Shown here: positions 7,279 to 11,611 of the stretch, piece after piece
Layout: every line of letters begins with the position of its first letter
How positions within the stretch are numbered: position 1 is the stretch's first letter
Source of the DNA: JADKIH01 sp964486655
GTDB lineage: Bacteria > Bacteroidota > Bacteroidia > AKYH767-A > 2013-40CM-41-45
DNA length: 11,611 nucleotides
Direction: 5' to 3'
Assembly (NCBI GenBank): GCA_964486655.1
Contig: CAZAON010000241.1
Location: 1 to 11,611, forward strand
The notes under the pieces: model-generated
Databases searched by the model: none
Told to the model about the DNA's origin: nothing
The model's input: only the letters and a program-made list of their open reading frames with translations
Translations under genes and position numbers: made by a program

Positions 7279-7791
7279 ATGCCGGTAACTAAATTATTGA
7301 AAGCAATCATAATTGTTCTTTTGTTTACATCAGCCGCTCAGGCTAAATTCAAATCGGTAATGATTGGGGTAAACGGACTTACATGTTCTGCCTGTACCCG
7401 TTCCGTTGAATTATCCATCAGAAAGTTAAATTTTGTTAAGGATGTGAATATGAACCTGGAGAACACTGAAGGGAAAATAGTGTTCTACGACAGTCTTGAT
7501 GCGGATATTGAAAAGGTAGCAAAAGCTGTTGAGAATGCCGGTTTCAGCGTTCGTTACTTAAAAGCGATATTCGATTTCAGCAATGTCACCATTCAGGAAG
7601 GCTATTGTTTTAACGACGGAAAAAATCAATTTGAGTTTATTAAAACCGAACAGAGAGAATTGCATGGAAATACTGAACTCACTTTTATCGGTTCTGACTA
7701 TCAGCCAAAAAGTGAATTCAATAAATTTAAGCCATTACCTAAATTGACTTGTACAGACAATAAAATCAAAGTCTACTACGTGACGCTATGA
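7279..7791 (+). CDS. Secreted heavy-metal-associated (HMA) domain protein
   Basis: 170 residues. The signal peptide is residues 1-22 ('LLKAIIIVLLFTSAAQA'). An HMA ferredoxin-like domain spans ~25-96: 'VNGLTCSACTRSVELSIRKL' with the metal-binding CxxC at 36-39, then 'VKDVNMNLENTEGKIVF' and 'VAKAVENAGFSV', which is the normal beta-alpha-beta-beta-alpha-beta layout. The family binds Cu(I) or similar soft metals through CxxC and passes them between partners; here the protein should sit in the periplasm, unlike cytoplasmic CopZ. A C-terminal extension (~97-170) matches no domain I know and has two further cysteines (110 and 158). The barrel gene starts 64 bases downstream on the same strand, so joint transcription is plausible. 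Which metal it binds cannot be told from sequence. Confidence 0.88.
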   Translation: MPVTKLLKAIIIVLLFTSAAQAKFKSVMIGVNGLTCSACTRSVELSIRKLNFVKDVNMNLENTEGKIVFYDSLDADIEKVAKAVENAGFSVRYLKAIFDFSNVTIQEGYCFNDGKNQFEFIKTEQRELHGNTELTFIGSDYQPKSEFNKFKPLPKLTCTDNKIKVYYVTL

Positions 7792-7855
7792 TTTTACCTC
7801 ACACATCATTTAGATATTGGATATATTGAACAAAAATTCTTAAAAGATCCTTAAA

Positions 7856-8869
7856 GTGTTAAGCCCCTCCAGATTAATACTGCAATTCTTTCGTAAACAT
7901 AAATCAGAGTTGCATAAAATCTGTTTTCTTACTTTTTCATTGCTTTTTTCGGCTAATTCCTTCGCCCAGGAATTGTTTCCGCATAACGAACCTGCCAGTA
8001 CTGTACCTAAAAATGTATTAGGACTGAGATTTTTCGGTGATACCTATGATGAAGAGGGTACAAACCGGAATATGTTTGCATTTCGCGCTATGTATGGAGT
8101 GACCGCTAAATTTACGGCCATGATAACCGGAACTGTAACGAATCATCATGGTGAAAATCTGCCGCCCGATTTAATCACACACACCCATAAAGGAAATGAG
8201 ACATTCTATTACACCCAAACCTTTCAGAGAGGAAAACCCTACGATTACCGATTCAACGGTATCAATTTATATGGAAAGTATCGCTTCCTGACAAATGATG
8301 GAACGAATAAACACTTCCGTATGGCTGCATACGCAGAATGGTCAAACGTTACTTCTGCGCACGATGAAGCTGAACCGAATTTACGGGATGACACCAAAGG
8401 ATTCGGTGGCGGAATAATTACCACCTACTTAAAAAAGCATTTCGCCGTTTCATTAACGACCGGATTTATTTTCCCCGGCGATTACACTGAAACGACAATC
8501 GAAGACAACGGTAACGAACTTCACACACAGGTTACCTATGGGAAAGCGCTAATCTATAATCTGTCGATCGGCTACCTTCTATACCCGTTTAAATACAAAA
8601 ATTACAATGAAACAAATATCAATGTTTATGTTGAATTTATGGGTAAAAGTTATGGCGAAGCTAAAGTTGTACAGAACGGGACAGAAATTCCGAATAATAC
8701 AGAACTGTTAAAAAGCGGCAATTATGTGGAAATACATCCTGCCGTTCAATTTATTATTAAATCAAATCTCCGGATTGAAGCATCAGTTGGTTTTCCGCTT
8801 ATCAACGAATCATATGCTAAATTCTACCCCATATATATGATCGGTCTTCAGCGATATTTTTATTTCTGA
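7856..8869 (+). CDS. Outer-membrane beta-barrel protein, possible partner of the HMA protein
   Basis: Up to 337 residues. The frame has no ATG near its start and opens after a stop at 7841-7843. GTG at 7856 gives a long N-region, while TTG at 7910 (residue 19) would give a cleaner signal peptide ('HKICFLTFSLLFSANSFAQ', cleavage after residue 38). The mature part alternates amphipathic beta strands and loops ('VLGLRFFGDTY', 'AFRAMYGVTAKFTAMITG', 'GINLYGKYRF', 'HFAVSLTTGFIFPGDY') and ends in an aromatic strand finishing with F, the usual outer-membrane barrel signature. A loop near residues 97-111 holds four histidines ('NHHGEN' then 'THTHKGN'), which could bind metal. With the HMA gene just upstream, a role in metal passage or sensing is suggested but not shown. 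The family is not identified with certainty. It meets the minus-strand cytochrome-like gene tail to tail, one base apart. Confidence 0.82.
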   Translation: MLSPSRLILQFFRKHKSELHKICFLTFSLLFSANSFAQELFPHNEPASTVPKNVLGLRFFGDTYDEEGTNRNMFAFRAMYGVTAKFTAMITGTVTNHHGENLPPDLITHTHKGNETFYYTQTFQRGKPYDYRFNGINLYGKYRFLTNDGTNKHFRMAAYAEWSNVTSAHDEAEPNLRDDTKGFGGGIITTYLKKHFAVSLTTGFIFPGDYTETTIEDNGNELHTQVTYGKALIYNLSIGYLLYPFKYKNYNETNINVYVEFMGKSYGEAKVVQNGTEIPNNTELLKSGNYVEIHPAVQFIIKSNLRIEASVGFPLINESYAKFYPIYMIGLQRYFYF

Positions 8870-8870
8870 T

Positions 8871-9284
8871 TTAATTATTCTTTGCACCCTGTTCAATCCA
8901 CTTTAATACTTTACCGGTTTCACATTCATTTAAGTTTCCTGTCGGTGGCATTGGCTGAGTCGTGGAAATCATCTCAGTATATAAAACGCTGAATTCGGGT
9001 TTATTCGTATTAATATACCCTCTTCCGGGCTGGTGTAATTGGGAATAAGCCTGCCCGTCTTCCAGGTTCAGATTCCCGGCCGGCATACTACCCGCATGAC
9101 AACCTGAAGTGCTGCAATGAGAGCGAAACATAGGCAATAAATTATTACTAAAAGATACAGTATCCGGTATTTGTCCGGTGCAAGGTTCAATATCAAGTTT
9201 TTTATATGAACAACTAAAAAGAAAATTGCAGCTAATCCAAAAAAGGATCAGCTGCAATTTTCTGTTATTAACTTGATCAACCAT
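8871..9284 (-). CDS. Cytochrome c-like lipoprotein with CX4CH motif
   Basis: 137 residues. An N-terminal hydrophobic segment ends in a lipobox-like 'LFSC' (Cys 25), so it is probably lipid-anchored in the envelope. The core 'LLPMFRSHCSTSGCHAG' has the heme-type motif as CX4CH (Cys 57, Cys 62, His 63) rather than CX2CH. A late 'TTQPMPPTG' (Met 112) is placed as a distal ligand, and the C-terminal 'VLKWIEQGAKNN' is the usual last helix of this cytochrome type. Small lipoproteins of this shape are common in Bacteroidota. Whether heme is attached covalently through CX4CH is a question. Two extra cysteines (35 and 121) could form a disulfide. It follows the propeller gene by 14 bases, so they are likely cotranscribed. 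The ATG at 9282-9284 is the only ATG that keeps the signal peptide. Confidence 0.82.
   Translation of the reverse strand: MVDQVNNRKLQLILFWISCNFLFSCSYKKLDIEPCTGQIPDTVSFSNNLLPMFRSHCSTSGCHAGSMPAGNLNLEDGQAYSQLHQPGRGYINTNKPEFSVLYTEMISTTQPMPPTGNLNECETGKVLKWIEQGAKNN
9220..9263 (-). promoter_or_regulatory. Long hairpin plus T-run inside the signal-peptide codons of the cytochrome-like gene
   Basis: Arms 9220-9233 (agaaaattgcagct) and 9250-9263 (agctgcaattttct) are perfect 14-base reverse complements. After one a/c mismatch the stem continues for four more pairs (atcc 9235-9238 with ggat 9245-9248) around a loop of six As on the + strand. On the coding minus strand the stem-loop runs straight into ttttag, so stem and T-run together resemble an intrinsic terminator or attenuator lying over codons ~8-22. 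The structure is seen directly. A regulatory role, such as lowering expression relative to the upstream propeller gene or hiding early codons, is inferred. Confidence 0.6.
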
Positions 9285-9298
9285 TCAAACTCATATTA

Positions 9299-11422
9299 TT
9301 ATTCGACAATTATTTTCTGATTGATCACCCTGCTTCCTGTCGTTATTTTTAATATATACATTCCCGAAGGCGCTTCGAATTTCACCAAATGATCCGGCTT
9401 GTTAAATTCCGCTACTACCTTTCCATTCATGTCGGAAATATGTATGTTCAACGCTCTTTCAAAAATATTACTGAACTCGAAATTTAAAGCACCATTAACA
9501 GGATTAGGAAATATATTGACTCCTGAATTCTTTTCAACTTCATTTACACTCAATGGAGGTAATTCGGAAAGCCCCTGTGAATAAAGACAATTATTCGGTG
9601 TATAAGTGAAAAGCCTTGTCGTAACAAATGATATTTTTCTCAGATCAGCGTAGCTAGGCAAATTAAACTGAGTTCCGGCTTCAATCCATGTCGCGCCGTT
9701 GTCTGATGTTGCAACGACCTGTCCCCTTACCGCCGCATATACGTAACCTGCATTAAATCCCATGGCCTGTACATTATTTACATCGAGTCCGAGCATCGTA
9801 GTAAACGGAATCGTCAACGGGGCCGTTGAAGTCCAGTTAACCGAAACATTATCCGAAACAAAGACACCATTACCATCGGTACCTGCGAAAATTTTGTTCT
9901 GATTATTTACTGTTACCGATGTAACATTCAGATTTGTCAACCCCGCATTGTTTTGCACCCAGGTACCTGATGATTCCGGCCTCATGTAAACACCGTCTCC
10001 CATAGTACCAAGTAGTATATTTCCGTTAAAGAATGTCATGGATGATGGCCTCACGCCTGAGGGCAATCCCGTCTGTATCAAAGTCCATCCTGTAACCATA
10101 TCAGACTGAAAAACCGATCCGGCAGAATCAATGATATAGACAAAAGAACTACTGGCGAATACCTTTAGTACGGACAAATTGACGAGCCCGGTATTATAGC
10201 TCTGCCAGCTAAGACCTGTATCGGCGCTTACAAAAACACCGTCATGCATGGTAACTGCAATCAAAGCGGGACCAAAAAAATCAACATCGCTAACATTCAG
10301 ACTGTCGTTCAGACCGGAATTTCTTGCAGCATAACTGGTAGCAAGATCGTTACTGACAAACAGCCCTTTTTCTGTAGCCGCAACAACCAGGGTTGTACCG
10401 CTGGTGATCATTGAATGAGTTACAAGATTATTGAAACCATTATTAAATGATGACCAAACGATACCTGATGCAGGACTCTTGTAAATTCCCCAGTCAAATG
10501 TTCCTGTGACAAGAACATTTTGCACAGGCAGAAAACCAATAGCTGTGGTGCTGTCGGTAGCTATACCTGAATTAATGCCGGTCCAGTTAATTGTTCCTGC
10601 AGGGGACGAATAAATACCCTGATTTGTGCTTATATACCAATTGGAACCGTCATTTGTAATTGATGAAACAACAATTCCAACAGGCAGGTTCGCCAAAGCA
10701 GAAACATAAACAGGAGTTAAAGTAACGCTGGCAGTATCAACTATAAACAAACCGGTCGTATTGTAAACTAATAACTGATCAGAAACAGAATTATAAGAAA
10801 TTTCTGTCGCCTCAATATTATCGGTGTTTAAGTCATTGAAGTCATTCCACGTTTGACCGTTGTCGTCAGAAAACCATACGCCATCAGAAATATGAAATAA
10901 GCGGCTGGCGGATTTAGCAAATCCCGAAATTACGAAGCTCTGAACACCGGTGTTTGAAGCGACCCATGTTACTCCGTTATCTGTGGTTTTATAAACACCA
11001 TCTCCATCTAATCCGGCAAGCAAAGTGATGGAATCAAGAGCCAGAAATGAGGTGACATTATTGGAGGGTAAACCATTATTGAATTTTTCCCAGTAACGGT
11101 CGTTGCCATCATAGCCGGTAAAGCGGTATACCCCACTATCGGTAGCTGTAAACAAATAACTTCCCGTATGAGCAAGAGCGTGAATGTTACCGTTTTTTAA
11201 TCCGACCGGCCGAGGTCTCCATGCTGTTAACAGCGAATTTGTGCTTTCATAGACACCGCCGGTACTTGTTCCAACGTAAATCATCGTATCGTTAACTGCC
11301 ATACAGCTCACACTTCCTCCATATGGCCCTTTTGATCCGAAATGCGCTTCACAAGTTCTTGCGGAAATAAATAATAAGATAAAAACTAAGATTGAATGAG
11401 TAGTAATATTTTGTGATTTCAT
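9299..11422 (-). CDS. Tandem beta-propeller (sialidase/BNR-like) protein with T9SS sorting domain
   Basis: 707 residues. The signal peptide is residues 1-26 (hydrophobic 'ILVFILLFISA', then 'EA'). Residues ~30-620 contain about 13 copies of a blade motif 'G(V/I/L)(Y/F).S.D.G..W', with spacing ~39-49. Clear copies start at residues 56, 97, 142, 181, 269, 312, 353, 395, 436, 477, 519 and 568, a weak one is at 224, and a possible 14th is at ~612. This is the pattern of photosynthesis-stability/YCF48, VPS10 and sialidase-like BNR propellers. The sialidase RIP motif and catalytic set are not apparent, so a binding or scaffold role is more likely than glycosidase activity. Residues ~633-707 are a T9SS type A sorting domain ('VNIFPNPVNGAL', 'IHISDMNGKVV', 'APSGMYILKI'). 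The leader is A-rich (nine As) with no Shine-Dalgarno. It lies 21 bases after the partial upstream gene and 14 before the cytochrome-like gene. Confidence 0.9.
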   Translation of the reverse strand: MKSQNITTHSILVFILLFISARTCEAHFGSKGPYGGSVSCMAVNDTMIYVGTSTGGVYESTNSLLTAWRPRPVGLKNGNIHALAHTGSYLFTATDSGVYRFTGYDGNDRYWEKFNNGLPSNNVTSFLALDSITLLAGLDGDGVYKTTDNGVTWVASNTGVQSFVISGFAKSASRLFHISDGVWFSDDNGQTWNDFNDLNTDNIEATEISYNSVSDQLLVYNTTGLFIVDTASVTLTPVYVSALANLPVGIVVSSITNDGSNWYISTNQGIYSSPAGTINWTGINSGIATDSTTAIGFLPVQNVLVTGTFDWGIYKSPASGIVWSSFNNGFNNLVTHSMITSGTTLVVAATEKGLFVSNDLATSYAARNSGLNDSLNVSDVDFFGPALIAVTMHDGVFVSADTGLSWQSYNTGLVNLSVLKVFASSSFVYIIDSAGSVFQSDMVTGWTLIQTGLPSGVRPSSMTFFNGNILLGTMGDGVYMRPESSGTWVQNNAGLTNLNVTSVTVNNQNKIFAGTDGNGVFVSDNVSVNWTSTAPLTIPFTTMLGLDVNNVQAMGFNAGYVYAAVRGQVVATSDNGATWIEAGTQFNLPSYADLRKISFVTTRLFTYTPNNCLYSQGLSELPPLSVNEVEKNSGVNIFPNPVNGALNFEFSNIFERALNIHISDMNGKVVAEFNKPDHLVKFEAPSGMYILKITTGSRVINQKIIVE

Positions 11423-11443
11423 TTTCGATTTTTTTTTGGTTAA

Positions 11444-11611
11444 TTATTCTGTTTTAATCATCTGCAACATATTGTTAACAATTGCAGTTGACAATGCGGA
11501 ATTATTTTCAGCAACGGTTGTTATTGACAGATTCGATGATTGATTCAACGCGATTCCGTTGAAAAGCACATTATAGTCAGCAACAAGATGTGCAGTAGAT
11601 GCCTGATTCTT
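11444..11611 (-). CDS. C-terminal end of an unrecognised protein (5' partial), faintly RebB-like
   Basis: Reading the minus strand from the right edge, an open frame of 55 codons runs to TAA at 11444-11446; the start lies outside the window. The visible tail, which includes 'STAHLVADYNVLFNGI', 'ALNQSSNLSITTVAEN' and 'STAIVNNMLQMIKTE', is polar and alanine/asparagine-rich and looks helical. By eye it resembles the end of RebB 'killing trait' R-body proteins, with the spaced pattern N..V...Q..N(I/L), but this is weak and could be chance. It has no T9SS sorting domain or membrane segment. The 21-base gap to the propeller gene on the same strand suggests an operon and supports this being a real gene. 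Confidence 0.6.
   Translation of the reverse strand, partial: KNQASTAHLVADYNVLFNGIALNQSSNLSITTVAENNSALSTAIVNNMLQMIKTE

Noticed and set aside
9399..9584. 61-codon plus-strand frame opposite the propeller gene's sorting domain
   Set aside because: It is antisense to a clearly conserved T9SS domain and has no features of its own.
9299..11422. Sialidase enzyme annotation for the propeller protein
   Set aside because: The BNR-like blades are present, but I do not see the RIP motif or catalytic residue set; such blades are common in non-enzymatic propellers.

Overview
The window looks like a chromosomal stretch from an environmental member of the Bacteroidota. Three proteins end in the beta-rich C-terminal sorting domain of the type IX secretion system (T9SS), with the typical 'YPNP/FPNP/WPNP' entry and '..G.Y..K/KI' finish. 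Several more have Sec signal peptides ending in 'AQ' or similar. Intergenic DNA is A/T-rich, starts lack strong Shine-Dalgarno sequences, and the one clear promoter has the Bacteroidota form TAnnTTTG. I see no rRNA, tRNA, transposase, integrase or CRISPR array.

Layout. (1) 1-725 (+): the 3' end of a secreted repeat protein with a T9SS sorting domain. (2) 896-3556 (+): a large mosaic surface protein with an Omp28/thioredoxin-like CPPC domain, beta-sandwich modules and a dockerin-like C-terminus. (3) 3557-4235: two tandem two-hairpin repeat units, a small zinc-ribbon gene (yjdM/phnA type) with its own promoter, then an inverted half-copy of the same repeat that could terminate transcription. 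(4) 4236-5492 (-): an unrecognised exported protein with a C-terminal hydrophobic segment, divergent from 5550-7220 (+), a tryptophan-rich repeat protein with a SprB-like module and a T9SS sorting domain. (5) 7279-7791 and 7856-8869 (+): a secreted heavy-metal-associated (HMA) domain protein followed by an outer-membrane beta-barrel protein. (6) On the minus strand, read from 11611 down to 8871: the tail of an unrecognised small-domain protein, a 707-residue tandem beta-propeller protein with a T9SS sorting domain, and a lipoprotein with a CX4CH cytochrome-like motif. The gaps of 21 and 14 bases suggest one operon. The last minus-strand gene meets the barrel gene tail to tail with one base between the stop codons.

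Nearly everything encoded here acts in the cell envelope or outside the cell. The most plausible functional group is the metal-binding HMA protein with the barrel, perhaps joined by the convergent cytochrome-like lipoprotein, as an envelope metal or redox module; that grouping is inference. The most striking unexplained sequence signals are a long, nearly perfect inverted repeat inside the signal-peptide codons of the cytochrome-like gene (9220-9263), followed by a T-run on the coding strand, and the REP-like hairpin units flanking the yjdM-type gene.
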